Shown: positions 8,810-17,554 of the stretch, in pieces
How positions within the stretch are numbered: the first letter of the stretch is position 1
How the letters are laid out: every line of letters starts with the position of its first letter
Assembly (NCBI GenBank): GCA_025992315.1
Contig: DAJPHG010000001.1
Span: 744,001-808,000 of the forward strand
From: HGM10766 sp900757295
Lineage (GTDB): Bacteria; Bacillota_I; Bacilli_A; RF39; UBA660
DNA: 64,000 nt
Direction: 5' to 3'
The notes under the pieces: generated by a model
What the model was told of the DNA's origin: nothing
Database searches by the model: none
The model's input: only the letters and a program-made list of their open reading frames with translations
Position numbers and translations under genes: made by a program

Positions 8810-10714
8810 ATGGCAAAATATGATGAAAGTTCAATAAAAATTTTAGAAGGATTAGAAGCAGTTAGAAAAAGACCTGGTATGTATATTGGATCTACTGATA
8901 AGAGAGGTCTACATCATTTGGTCTGGGAAATTGTAGATAATGCTATTGATGAAGTAATAAATGGTTATGGTAATTATATTAAAATTATTTTACATAAAGA
9001 TGATACTATTACTGTTTGTGATTCTGGTAGAGGTGTTCCTATAGGAATGCATGCTAGTGGTAAAAGTACTCCTGAAGTTATTTATACGGTTTTACATGCT
9101 GGTGGTAAATTTAGTGAAGCTGGTTATAAAGTTAGTGGAGGATTACATGGTGTAGGTGCTAGTGTAGTTAATGCTTTATCTGATATGATGGACGTTACAA
9201 TTTATCGTGATGGTATTATATCAAATATTAGATTTACTAATGGTGGCCAAGTAGAAAGTCCTTTAAAGAAAATTGGAGAAACAAAAAAGACTGGAACTAT
9301 GGTAACTTTTAAACCTAATTTTGAAATATTTAAAAACTGTCATTTTTCTTTTTCAACTATTTGTGAAAGAATGCAAGAAAGTGCTTTTTTATTAAGCGGA
9401 TTAACAATAGAAGTTATTGATGAAGTAAACGAAAAAGATGTAAAATATCACTATGAAAATGGTTTGAATTCATTTGTTGAATATATGAATGAAGATAAAA
9501 ATGAATTACATAAAGTTATTAGCTTTAAAGGGAAAAAATCAGATATTGAAGTAGAAGTTGCTTTACAATATACTGATTCCTATAATGAAAATTTAATGTC
9601 ATTTGTAAATAATGTTAAGACTAGTGATGGTGGTACACATGAAGTTGGCTTTAAAACAGGTATTACTAAAGCATTTAATGATTATGCTAAAGGAAACAAT
9701 TTAATCAAAGGTAAAGATGGTAATTTTGATGGTAGTGACGTTAGAGAAGGTTTAACTGCTGTTATTAATTTAAAAGTACCAGAAAATAAATTACAATTTG
9801 AAGGCCAAACTAAAGGGAAATTAGGAACTCCTGAAGCAAGAAATGCTGTGGAAACTGTAGTATATGATAATTTAAAATTTTTCTTAGAAGAGAATAAAGA
9901 AATCGCTTTAAAAATAATTGATAAAGCAGCAAAGAGTAAGATAGCCAGAGAAGCGGCTAGAAAAGCTAGAGAAGAAGCAAGAAATGGAAAAGGTAAAAAC
10001 AAATTAGAAAAAAACTTATCTGGAAAACTAACTCCGGCACAAAGCAAAAATCCTAAGAAAAATGAATTATTTTTAGTCGAAGGTGATAGTGCTGGTGGTT
10101 CTGCAAAACAAGCAAGAGATAAGAAGTTTCAAGCTGTATTACCACTTCGTGGAAAAATTATAAATACTGAGAAAGCTAGTTTAGAAGATATTTTAAAAAA
10201 TGAAGAAATAAATACTATGATTCATACTATTGGTGCTGGTTATGGAAATAATTTTGATGCTGATGAATCAAATTATGATAAAGTTATTATCATGTGTGAT
10301 GCTGATGTTGATGGATTTCATATTCAAACTTTACTTTTAACATTTTTCTTTCGTTTTATGAGAGGACTTATTGAAAAAGGAAAATTATATATAGCTAATC
10401 CGCCTTTATTTAATGTCGTTACTAAAGATAAAAAATATAATTATTTTTGGAGTGAAGAGGATGTTAAAGAATTTACTAAAGATAAAAATGGATATCGTAT
10501 TTCTAGATTTAAAGGTTTAGGTGAAATGAATGCTGATCAATTAGAAAGTACTACAATGGATCCTAATACTAGATCTTTAATAAGAGTTAATATTACAGAT
10601 GCTGCTTTAGCTGAAAAGAGAGTAAAAGTATTAATGGGAGATCAAGTTGAACCTAGAAAAGAATGGATTAATGAAAATGTAGTATTTACAATGGAAGATG
10701 ATTTAATTATTTAA
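8810..10714 (+). CDS. parE: DNA topoisomerase IV subunit B
   Basis: 634 residues: GHKL ATPase domain (D-N-A-I-D-E, G-R-G-V-P, G-G-L-H-G-V-G-A), transducer domain, then Toprim (E-G-D-S-A-G-G-S-A, D-A-D-V-D-G) and the short C-terminal G-E-M-N region. Together with ParC it decatenates replicated chromosomes. ParE is preferred over GyrB because of the ParE-type string G-M-H-A-S-G-K-S-T-P-E-V-I, where GyrB has a longer I-H-x-K-x-G-R-P-A, and because of the T-F-K-P-N element. parC normally follows directly; here an ABC1 kinase gene follows instead, so the partner is encoded elsewhere. Confidence 0.85.
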   Translation: MAKYDESSIKILEGLEAVRKRPGMYIGSTDKRGLHHLVWEIVDNAIDEVINGYGNYIKIILHKDDTITVCDSGRGVPIGMHASGKSTPEVIYTVLHAGGKFSEAGYKVSGGLHGVGASVVNALSDMMDVTIYRDGIISNIRFTNGGQVESPLKKIGETKKTGTMVTFKPNFEIFKNCHFSFSTICERMQESAFLLSGLTIEVIDEVNEKDVKYHYENGLNSFVEYMNEDKNELHKVISFKGKKSDIEVEVALQYTDSYNENLMSFVNNVKTSDGGTHEVGFKTGITKAFNDYAKGNNLIKGKDGNFDGSDVREGLTAVINLKVPENKLQFEGQTKGKLGTPEARNAVETVVYDNLKFFLEENKEIALKIIDKAAKSKIAREAARKAREEARNGKGKNKLEKNLSGKLTPAQSKNPKKNELFLVEGDSAGGSAKQARDKKFQAVLPLRGKIINTEKASLEDILKNEEINTMIHTIGAGYGNNFDADESNYDKVIIMCDADVDGFHIQTLLLTFFFRFMRGLIEKGKLYIANPPLFNVVTKDKKYNYFWSEEDVKEFTKDKNGYRISRFKGLGEMNADQLESTTMDPNTRSLIRVNITDAALAEKRVKVLMGDQVEPRKEWINENVVFTMEDDLII

Positions 10715-10733
10715 AAGAAAGAAAAGGGTTTAA

Positions 10734-12281
10734 ATGAAACAAAATCAAAAAAGATTTAAAGAAATTTTAAATGTTTTAAAAGAGGAAGACTTTATTCATG
10801 GTATTTCACCAGATAAGCTAAGCAATGCTCTTACAAAGTTGGGGCCAACATTTATAAAAATAGGCCAAATTTTATCTTTAAGAGTAGACTTGCTTCCTCA
10901 AGAGTATATAGAAAAATTATCAAAATTACGAAGTAATGTTGCACCATTAACTTATGATCAAATAAATGATATTTTAAAAAATGAATATGATGATATTGAT
11001 AAAGTTTTTAAAATAATAGATGAGAAGCCTTTAGGGAGTGCATCTATTGCTCAAGTTCATAAAGCTAAGTTAGTTAATGGAAATAATGTTGTTATAAAGA
11101 TAAAAAGACCAAACGTCAGTGAAATTATGATTGAGGATATATCTTTATTAAGAAAAGCAATAAATACATTACAACTTAATAAATTTATAAAAATTATTGA
11201 TTTAAATGAAGTTTTAAATCAAATAGAAAAAACTACAAAAGAAGAAACTGACTTTAAAAATGAAATAAATAATTTAAAGAAATTTTATTTAAATAATATT
11301 AATATTGAAAATATATCTTGTCCTAAAGTATATGAAGATATTTGTACAGATAATTGTATAGTTATGGAAGATGTTGTAGGATTAAAAATAAATGATATAA
11401 AATGGTTAAAAAATGCTGATTATGATCTAAGTTTAATTGCTAATACTTTATGTCAAAATTATATGAAACAAGCGTTAGATGATGGCTTTTTCCATGCTGA
11501 TCCTCATTCTGATAATATTTTAATTTCAAATGATAAAATTGTTTTTATTGATTTAGGAATGATGGGGACTCTTAATAATCATAATAAAATTTTATTAAAT
11601 AATTGTATTAAAGCTATAATTATGGATAATTATCGTTCTGTTAGTGATTGTTTAATAAATATGTGTAAGTCAAATAATGATGTAAATTATAACAAGCTTA
11701 CTAAAGACATAACCAATATTTTAGAAGAATATAAAAATGCTTCATTAGAAAATATTAAACTTATTGATTTTGTTAATGCAATGTTTAAAATGTTAAATGA
11801 TAATGGTTTAGAATTAGATAATGATATTACAATGCTAATTAGAGGTATACTAGTAATAGAAGGCGTAATTAATGCTCTTGATTCATCTATTAGTTTATAT
11901 TCTGTTTTGATAGATAGATTTATTAGTAAAAGTTTAAGTAAAAAAAATATAATTGATAAGTTTGAAAATGGTACTAAAAAAGTTATAGAAAGTACTGATA
12001 GCTTAATAACTTTACCTAAGGAAATAAATAATTTAGTTAATGATTTAAATAATGGAAGAGTAAAATTTAAATTTGAGATGGCTAGCTCTACAAAACAAGT
12101 TGATAAATTAGAATCACTAATTCATGAATTAGTGTTAGGGTTTATAGATGGATGTTTGATAATTGCAGCGAGTTTAATCAATGATAAGCCTTTAAAATTA
12201 ACTTTTATGTTATTTATAATTATTCTTTCATCTATACTAATTGTTAAGATAATTATTGATCATAATCATCATGGTTATTAA
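10734..12281 (+). CDS. ABC1/UbiB/AarF-family atypical kinase
   Basis: 515 residues. The family hallmarks are the N-terminal K-L-G-P-T-F-I-K-I-G-Q extension (about 31-41), A-rich S-A-S-I-A-Q-V-H (replacing the P-loop), K-R-P, H-A-D-P-H-S-D-N (catalytic loop, about 255-262) and I-D-L-G-M-M-G (DFG-equivalent). Two C-terminal hydrophobic helices suggest membrane attachment. UbiB proteins act in quinone biosynthesis or lipid-linked small-molecule handling; no quinone gene is visible here, so the substrate is open. Starts 19 bases after parE and probably shares its transcript. Confidence 0.85.
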   Translation: MKQNQKRFKEILNVLKEEDFIHGISPDKLSNALTKLGPTFIKIGQILSLRVDLLPQEYIEKLSKLRSNVAPLTYDQINDILKNEYDDIDKVFKIIDEKPLGSASIAQVHKAKLVNGNNVVIKIKRPNVSEIMIEDISLLRKAINTLQLNKFIKIIDLNEVLNQIEKTTKEETDFKNEINNLKKFYLNNINIENISCPKVYEDICTDNCIVMEDVVGLKINDIKWLKNADYDLSLIANTLCQNYMKQALDDGFFHADPHSDNILISNDKIVFIDLGMMGTLNNHNKILLNNCIKAIIMDNYRSVSDCLINMCKSNNDVNYNKLTKDITNILEEYKNASLENIKLIDFVNAMFKMLNDNGLELDNDITMLIRGILVIEGVINALDSSISLYSVLIDRFISKSLSKKNIIDKFENGTKKVIESTDSLITLPKEINNLVNDLNNGRVKFKFEMASSTKQVDKLESLIHELVLGFIDGCLIIAASLINDKPLKLTFMLFIIILSSILIVKIIIDHNHHGY

Positions 12282-12292
12282 GATATAGTTTT

Positions 12293-12324
12293 AAGTACTA
12301 CTTGCTAAAAGTTGTACTTTTTTT
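12293..12324 (+). terminator. terminator after the UbiB-like gene
   Basis: AAGTACTACTT pairs imperfectly with AAGTTGTACTT over a short loop, followed by seven T. Confidence 0.75.
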
Positions 12325-12347
12325 ATATAATAAAAAAGGTGATATTA

Positions 12348-13328
12348 ATGGGACTATTTGATAAATTAAAAAATATTGTTAGTAAAAAAGAAAAAAATCA
12401 AACTAAAGAAGTTGAAGTTTATGAAAAAGGATTAGAAAAAACTAGAAAAGAATTTGTATCTAATTTAAATGTATTAGGAATTAAATATACTAAAGTTAGT
12501 GAAGAATATTTTGAAGAGCTAGAAAATTTACTAATAATGGCAGACATTGGAGTTAAAACAGTTTTTGAATTTTTAGATAGATTAAGAAAAAGAGTAAAAG
12601 AAGAAAAAATTACTGATACTAAGTATTTAAATGAAGTTATTATTGATGAATTATTTATTATTTATGTTGAAGGTGAATCTTTAAGTGATAAGATTAATAT
12701 GGCTTCATCAGGTCCAACTGTATTATTATTTGTGGGAGTAAATGGTGTTGGTAAAACAACTACAATTGGTAAAATAGCTAATAGATATAAAAATAGTGGT
12801 AAGAAAGTTATGTTAATTGCTGGTGATACTTTTAGAGCAGGAGCTGTAAATCAATTAAAAGAGTGGGCAGATAGGACAAATTCTTTATTTTATGGTAAAG
12901 ATAATACAGACCCAGCAGGAGTTATATATGATGGTCTAGTTAAAGCAAAAGAAGAAAATGTTGATATAGTTTTAATTGATACTGCTGGTAGATTACAAAA
13001 TAAAGTTAATTTAATGAAAGAATTAGAGAAAATTAATAAGGTAATTAAAACTCATATTCCCAATGCTCCTCATGAAACTTTATTAGTTATTGATGCAACA
13101 ACAGGTCAAAATGGAATATCTCAAGCTAAATCTTTTAAAGAAATAACAGATATTACAGGTATTGTACTAACAAAACTGGATGGTACTGCTAAAGGTGGAA
13201 TTGTCCTTGCAATAAAAGAAGAAGTAAACATTCCTGTTAAATTTATTGGTCTTGGTGAAAAAGAGGATGATTTGCAAACATTTGATATAGAAAATTATAT
13301 TTATGGTTTGTTTAAAGATATAATGTAG
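12348..13328 (+). CDS. ftsY: signal recognition particle receptor FtsY
   Basis: Receptor GTPase that docks SRP-bound ribosomes at the membrane. From the ATG at 12348 (SD AAAGGTGAT) it has 326 residues: a short basic A-region (M-G-L-F-D-K-L-K), four-helix N domain, and G domain with G-V-N-G-V-G-K-T-T (G1), D-T-F-R-A-G-A (G2), D-T-A-G-R-L (G3) and T-K-L-D-G-T-A-K-G-G (G4). An in-frame start 36 bases upstream would lie in the terminator and is rejected. ylxM follows by 10 bases as in B. subtilis, but ffh, which normally comes next, is not adjacent. Confidence 0.96.
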   Translation: MGLFDKLKNIVSKKEKNQTKEVEVYEKGLEKTRKEFVSNLNVLGIKYTKVSEEYFEELENLLIMADIGVKTVFEFLDRLRKRVKEEKITDTKYLNEVIIDELFIIYVEGESLSDKINMASSGPTVLLFVGVNGVGKTTTIGKIANRYKNSGKKVMLIAGDTFRAGAVNQLKEWADRTNSLFYGKDNTDPAGVIYDGLVKAKEENVDIVLIDTAGRLQNKVNLMKELEKINKVIKTHIPNAPHETLLVIDATTGQNGISQAKSFKEITDITGIVLTKLDGTAKGGIVLAIKEEVNIPVKFIGLGEKEDDLQTFDIENYIYGLFKDIM

Positions 13329-13338
13329 GAAAATAAAT

Positions 13339-13629
13339 ATGGATAGAATATATTTAAATGAATTATTTGATTATTATAATGTTTTACTTACAAAAAAAGA
13401 ACAGGATATATTTATAGATCACTATGAAGATGACTTGAGTTTACAAGAAATTGCAGATAATTTGAATATAAGTAAATCTGCGGTAGGAAAAACATTAAAA
13501 ATAGTAGAAAAAAAATTAATAGAATATGAACAAAAATTAGAATTAAATAAAAAAAATACTGAAATAAATAGAATATTAAAAGGAAATGTTTCTCAAAAAA
13601 TTTTAGATAGTATAAATGAATTAATTTAA
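13339..13629 (+). CDS. ylxM: YlxM/p13-like SRP-associated HTH protein
   Basis: 96-residue UPF0122-family protein. A sigma-70 region-4-like helix-turn-helix (about 38-62: L-S-L-Q-E-I-A-D-N-L-N-I-S-K-S-A-V) follows the F-x-x-Y-Y motif L-F-D-Y-Y at the N-terminus. In streptococci YlxM stimulates SRP/FtsY GTPase assembly. Position 10 bases after ftsY fits the ylxM-ftsY linkage. The terminal helix is Lys-rich. Confidence 0.88.
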   Translation: MDRIYLNELFDYYNVLLTKKEQDIFIDHYEDDLSLQEIADNLNISKSAVGKTLKIVEKKLIEYEQKLELNKKNTEINRILKGNVSQKILDSINELI

Positions 13630-13659
13630 TTACAAAATAAATATAGAAAGAATGATAAT

Positions 13660-14886
13660 ATGAAATTTTGTGAACTTAGCGATCAAGAGTTTGAAAAATT
13701 TGCTTTAAATCATGAACAAAGTAATTTTTTTCAATCTTTATATATGAAAGAATTATTAATAAAAGAAAATAGAGAAGTATATTTACTTGGATTAAAAGAT
13801 GATAAAGATAATGTTATTGCAGCAACTTTACTTGCTAGTAGTAACTCTTTTATGGGTAAAAAAACATTTGAAGCTTTAAAGGGATTTTTAATTGATTATA
13901 GTAATGAAGAATTAGTATTAACTTTTACTAATTATATTAAAAAATTTATAAATGAACATAATGGTTTTAGATTAACTATAGATCCATACATTGTATTTAA
14001 ACAAAGAGATACTGATGCTAATATAATAAAAGATGGAATAGATAATAGTTTTGTTAAAGATTATTTATTGAAAAATGGTTTTAAAGAAATGAAAAATTCG
14101 GCTCAAGTTAAATGGACTTATGTTTTAGATATTGATGGTAAATCTAGTGAAGAATTATTAAAATTGTGTCGTTCTAATACGAGAAATTATATAAATAGAA
14201 CTATGAATAAATATAAGTTAGTAATGGAAGAGTTACCTTATGAAAAACTAGATGTATTTAAAAAAATTACTCAAGACACTTGTGATAGAAGAGGATTTCA
14301 TGATCGTAGTTTAGAATATTATCAAAATATGTATAAAATATTTAAGGATAAATTAAAAGTATTAGTTACTAAATTAGATTGTAATTTATATATAAAAACT
14401 TTAGAAGATAAGAAGAATGGCTATTTAGATAAAATTAAAAATTTAAGTGATAGTGCTAGTAATAAAAAGAAAAAAGAAATAATGAAAAAGGATATAACAT
14501 CTATTGATAAAAAAATAGAAGAAGTTAATTTACTAAAACAAGAACATGGAGAGTATATAATTTTATCTGGAGCTATGTTTGTATTATATGGTAATGAAAT
14601 TGTTTATTTATTTAGTGGTAGTTATGATGAATATATGAAGTATTGTGGTCAATATCGATTACAATGGGAAATGATAAAATATGCTGCTGATAATAACTAT
14701 AAAAGATATAATTTTTACGGTATAAAAGATGTATTTGATAAAAATGGTAAAGATTATGGTGTTTATGAATTTAAAAAGGGATTTAATGGTTATGTTGAAG
14801 AACTATTTGGAGCATATGAAACTGGTACTAATTTAACATATAGAATTTACAGTCTTTTAAAATCTATTAAAAATATCGGTAAGTAA
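13660..14886 (+). CDS. FemABX-family peptidoglycan interpeptide aminoacyltransferase
   Basis: 408 residues with the two-GNAT-fold architecture of FemX/FemA/MurM. They transfer an amino acid from charged tRNA to the stem-peptide lysine of lipid II, giving branched or cross-bridged peptidoglycan. Visible markers are F-F-Q-S at the N-terminus, the R-L-T-I-D-P element (about 105-111), N-x-R-N-Y-I-N-R-T, and a Lys/Glu-rich helical-arm insertion (about 245-290), followed by the Y-L-F-S-G-S and Y-x-F-K-K-G-F blocks. The amino acid added is not deducible. It lies directly upstream of a T-box leader for glycyl-tRNA synthetase, which makes glycine an attractive but unproven guess. Confidence 0.88.
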   Translation: MKFCELSDQEFEKFALNHEQSNFFQSLYMKELLIKENREVYLLGLKDDKDNVIAATLLASSNSFMGKKTFEALKGFLIDYSNEELVLTFTNYIKKFINEHNGFRLTIDPYIVFKQRDTDANIIKDGIDNSFVKDYLLKNGFKEMKNSAQVKWTYVLDIDGKSSEELLKLCRSNTRNYINRTMNKYKLVMEELPYEKLDVFKKITQDTCDRRGFHDRSLEYYQNMYKIFKDKLKVLVTKLDCNLYIKTLEDKKNGYLDKIKNLSDSASNKKKKEIMKKDITSIDKKIEEVNLLKQEHGEYIILSGAMFVLYGNEIVYLFSGSYDEYMKYCGQYRLQWEMIKYAADNNYKRYNFYGIKDVFDKNGKDYGVYEFKKGFNGYVEELFGAYETGTNLTYRIYSLLKSIKNIGK

Positions 14887-14907
14887 TGTAAAATATAAAT
14901 TATTTTG

Positions 14908-14936
14908 TTGAAAAAAATAGAAAAAAAACATATAAT
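14908..14936 (+). promoter_or_regulatory. sigma-A promoter of the T-box glyQS operon
   Basis: TTGAAA at 14908-14913, a 17-base spacer, then TATAAT at 14931-14936. Predicted start of transcription near 14942, which sets the length of the leader RNA. Confidence 0.7.
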
Positions 14937-14941
14937 ATTAT

Positions 14942-15066
14942 TGTTAAAAGCAATGACGGATCTTGGAAAATCTATCAGCTATATATGAAAAGTGATTCTC
15001 AAAATAATGGGGATAAGTAGGGTGGAACCGCGTAAGTAATTGCGTCCCTATATTATTCTTTTTTTT
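14942..15066 (+). promoter_or_regulatory. T-box riboswitch (probably glycine)
   Basis: The T-box core A-G-G-G-T-G-G-A-A-C-C-G-C-G is at 15019-15032. The intrinsic terminator pairs TAGGG (15018-15022) with CCCTA (15046-15050), with an inner CGC/GCG, followed by a T run to 15066. Uncharged tRNA bound to this core would switch the stem to antitermination. Glycine is inferred because glyQS is in the operon; a GGA at 14958-14960 is a possible specifier but the Stem I fold could not be drawn convincingly. Only about 77 bases separate the predicted start from the T-box, short for a Stem I. Confidence 0.88.
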
Positions 15067-15094
15067 GAGATTTTTTAATGGAAAGAGGGATTTT

Positions 15095-15637
15095 ATGAAT
15101 GTATTTATAGCATCATCAGCAAGTAAAACTATAGATGAAAAGTATTTAGATATTGCTAAAGAAACTTCAGAATATTTAGCTAGTAAAGGTTTAGACTTAG
15201 TATTTGGTGGAGCTAGTTTTTCTATGATGGGAGAATGCTTTAAAAAGTTTATAGAACATGATAGAAATGTAGAAGCATTTACTGTTGAAATGTATAAGAA
15301 TGATTTAGAGGCTTTAAAGGGAGCAAATTGTCATTTAGTAGATGATACTTTGGTTAGATTTAAAGAAATGTATGATTTATCTGATATTATATTAATACTT
15401 CCTGGTGGTATTGGTACATTAGCAGAATTAGCTTCAGCTTTAGAAGAATATAGAAGTAATAAAGAACACAAATTAATTCTGATATATAATAAAGATGGTT
15501 TTTATTCTAAAATTTTTGAATGGATGAATCAAAATATTAATGAAGGTTTTTTAAGTCAAACTTTAAATAATGATTTTAAAGTAGTTGAAGATTTAGATAG
15601 TTTAAAAATGTATGTAGAAGAATTTATGGAGGATTAG
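15095..15637 (+). CDS. LOG-family nucleotide phosphoribohydrolase-like protein
   Basis: 180 residues from the ATG at 15095 (SD GAAAGAGGGA); an upstream TTG at 15065 lies in the terminator T run and is rejected. Lysine-decarboxylase-like Rossmann fold with the signature P-G-G-I-G-T-L-A-E (about 105-113) and an F-G-G-A-S-F-S-M-M-G nucleotide loop. LOG proteins hydrolyse nucleoside 5'-monophosphates to free base and ribose phosphate. It overlaps the operon logic of the T-box: 1 base separates it from glyQS. Why it is glycine-controlled is unknown. Confidence 0.8.
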   Translation: MNVFIASSASKTIDEKYLDIAKETSEYLASKGLDLVFGGASFSMMGECFKKFIEHDRNVEAFTVEMYKNDLEALKGANCHLVDDTLVRFKEMYDLSDIILILPGGIGTLAELASALEEYRSNKEHKLILIYNKDGFYSKIFEWMNQNINEGFLSQTLNNDFKVVEDLDSLKMYVEEFMED

Positions 15638-15638
15638 A

Positions 15639-17015
15639 ATGAAATTAAAAATGGAAGATTTAGTTAATTATACTAAGCAATATGGTTTTATTTTTCAAGG
15701 TAGTGAGATATATGGCGGTTTAGCTAACTCTTGGGATTATGGACCTTTAGGAAAAGAGTTAAAGGAAAATGTTAAAAGAGCTTGGTGGAAAAAGTTTATT
15801 CAAGAAAATCCTTACAATTATGGGGTAGATGCAGCAATTATTATGAATCCTCAAACTTGGGTTGCTTCAGGTCATGTTGCTTCATTTGCGGATCCTTTAA
15901 TTGATTGTAAAAAATGTAAATCACGTCATCGTGCAGATAAATTAGTAGAAGAATTTACTAATGGAAAAGAAACTGGTGATGGATGGGAAAATGAAAGATT
16001 AGAAAATTTTATAAAAGATAATCATATTACATGTCCTAAATGTGGTGCATGTGATTTTACACCTATTAGAAAATTTAATTTATTATTTGAAACTCATATG
16101 GGAGTAACAGAAGATACTAAAAATAAAGTTTATTTAAGAGGAGAAACTGCTCAAGGTATATTTACTAATTTTTTAAATGTTCAAAGAAGTATGAGATGTA
16201 AATTACCTTTTGGAATAGGTCAAATTGGAAAAAGTTTTAGAAATGAAATAACTCCAGGTAACTTTATATTTAGAACTAGAGAATTTGAACAAATGGAATT
16301 AGAATTTTTTTGTAAACCAGATACTGATTTAGAATGGTTTGGATATTATAAAAATTATTGTTTGGACTTTTTAAAAGATTTAGGTATTAAGAAAGAAAAT
16401 TTAAGATATAGAGATCATGCTAAAGAAGAATTAAGTTTTTATAGTAAAGCTACAACAGATATTGAATATTTATTCCCTATGGGTTGGGGAGAATTATGGG
16501 GAATTGCTGATCGTACCGATTATGATTTAACAACTCATATGAATCATTCTAAAACAGATTTAAGATATATTGATTCTGAAACTAATGAAAGATATATACC
16601 ATATGTTATAGAACCTTCTGTTGGCTTAGATAGATTGATACTAGCTTTATTAACAGATGCATATACAAAAGAAGAACTTGATAATAGTGATGAAAGAGAA
16701 GTTTTAAAAATTCATCCTTATCTTGCTCCATATAAAGTAACTATCTTACCTTTAGTAAAAAAATATCATAGTGATAAAGCTATGGAGTTATATGCTAGTT
16801 TATGTAAAGATTTTAATGTATCTTATGATGAATCAGGTAGTATTGGTAAAAGATATCGTCGAAGCGATGCTATTGGTACACCGTTTGCTATAACTATAGA
16901 TGATGACACTTTAGAATATAATACTGTTACAGTAAGAGATAGAGATACTATGCAACAGGAAAAAATAAATATAAAAGATTTAAAAAATTATATAAATAGT
17001 CGAATTAATTTTTAG
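15639..17015 (+). CDS. glyQS: glycyl-tRNA synthetase, dimeric class II type
   Basis: 458 residues, the alpha2 form found in Bacillus-related Firmicutes and archaea rather than the alpha/beta tetramer. Features: N-terminal Y-G-G-L-A-N-S-W-D-Y-G-P-L-G motif, a zinc-ribbon-like pair C-K-K-C and C-P-K-C, motif 2 F-R-N-E-I-T-P (about 202-208) with F-R-T-R-E-F-E-Q, motif 3 E-P-S-V-G-L-D-R, and a C-terminal anticodon-binding domain with R-Y-R-R-S-D-A-I-G-T-P. Charges tRNA-Gly for translation, and possibly for the upstream FemX. Second gene of the T-box operon. Confidence 0.97.
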   Translation: MKLKMEDLVNYTKQYGFIFQGSEIYGGLANSWDYGPLGKELKENVKRAWWKKFIQENPYNYGVDAAIIMNPQTWVASGHVASFADPLIDCKKCKSRHRADKLVEEFTNGKETGDGWENERLENFIKDNHITCPKCGACDFTPIRKFNLLFETHMGVTEDTKNKVYLRGETAQGIFTNFLNVQRSMRCKLPFGIGQIGKSFRNEITPGNFIFRTREFEQMELEFFCKPDTDLEWFGYYKNYCLDFLKDLGIKKENLRYRDHAKEELSFYSKATTDIEYLFPMGWGELWGIADRTDYDLTTHMNHSKTDLRYIDSETNERYIPYVIEPSVGLDRLILALLTDAYTKEELDNSDEREVLKIHPYLAPYKVTILPLVKKYHSDKAMELYASLCKDFNVSYDESGSIGKRYRRSDAIGTPFAITIDDDTLEYNTVTVRDRDTMQQEKINIKDLKNYINSRINF

Positions 17016-17033
17016 TTTAAAATAAATAAACTG

Positions 17034-17060
17034 CTCAAGATAAAAATCTTGAGTTTTTTT
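17034..17060 (+). terminator. terminator after glyQS
   Basis: Perfect CTCAAGA / TCTTGAG stem, 6-base loop, seven T. Confidence 0.9.
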
Positions 17061-17107
17061 GACAAAAAATTTAAAGTTATATTGCTATATTAATTATGGT
17101 GAATGTT

Positions 17108-17554
17108 ATGAAAAAAATATTAATTACTATATTTATTTCTTTAATTGTTGGGTCATCATTTGCTTTTATCATCTATAAAAATATAAATAAAGAAGTTTCT
17201 ATAGCTGTTTCTAGTGATAATGTTATTACATATTTTCAAGTAGGTGTTTTTAAGGATGAAACTAATGCTAATAATTATATGCAAAAGTATAATAGTTCAA
17301 TAATTATTAAAGATAAAGAGTATTATAGAGTAATTATTGCTATTGCTAAGAATGAGTCTTCAATTATTAAATTAAAAGATTATTTTGATGAACAAAAAAT
17401 AGAATATTTTTTAAAAAAGGAAACTTTAAATGATAAAAAGTTTTTAAATAAATTACAGGAATATGAAGAATTGTTGAATTCTTCTAAAAAAGCAACTTAT
17501 AGTACTATTATTAAAAATATTTTAAAGACATATGAAGGTAATTTTAATAAATGA
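17108..17554 (+). CDS. SPOR-domain membrane protein, SpoIIB-like by position
   Basis: 148 residues from ATG 17108; GGTGA just upstream is the likely ribosome site, so the ATG at 17096 is less likely. One N-terminal membrane helix (about 5-22), then a SPOR-like fold (about 38-105: Y-F-Q-V-G-V-F-K-D-E-T-N-A, Y-Y-R-V-I-I-A) that binds denuded glycan at division or engulfment septa. In B. subtilis the SPOR-related engulfment protein SpoIIB lies just upstream of radC-mreBCD, and this gene overlaps radC by 4 bases. The SPOR fold is seen; SpoIIB equivalence is inference from synteny. Confidence 0.65.
   Translation: MKKILITIFISLIVGSSFAFIIYKNINKEVSIAVSSDNVITYFQVGVFKDETNANNYMQKYNSSIIIKDKEYYRVIIAIAKNESSIIKLKDYFDEQKIEYFLKKETLNDKKFLNKLQEYEELLNSSKKATYSTIIKNILKTYEGNFNK

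Noticed and set aside
9682..10047. Open frame antisense to parE
   Set aside because: Lies within a highly conserved topoisomerase domain; no start signals.
8810..10714. Assignment as GyrB
   Set aside because: Sequence after the G-R-G motif follows the ParE pattern (G-M-H-x-x-G-K-x-T-P-E-V-I).
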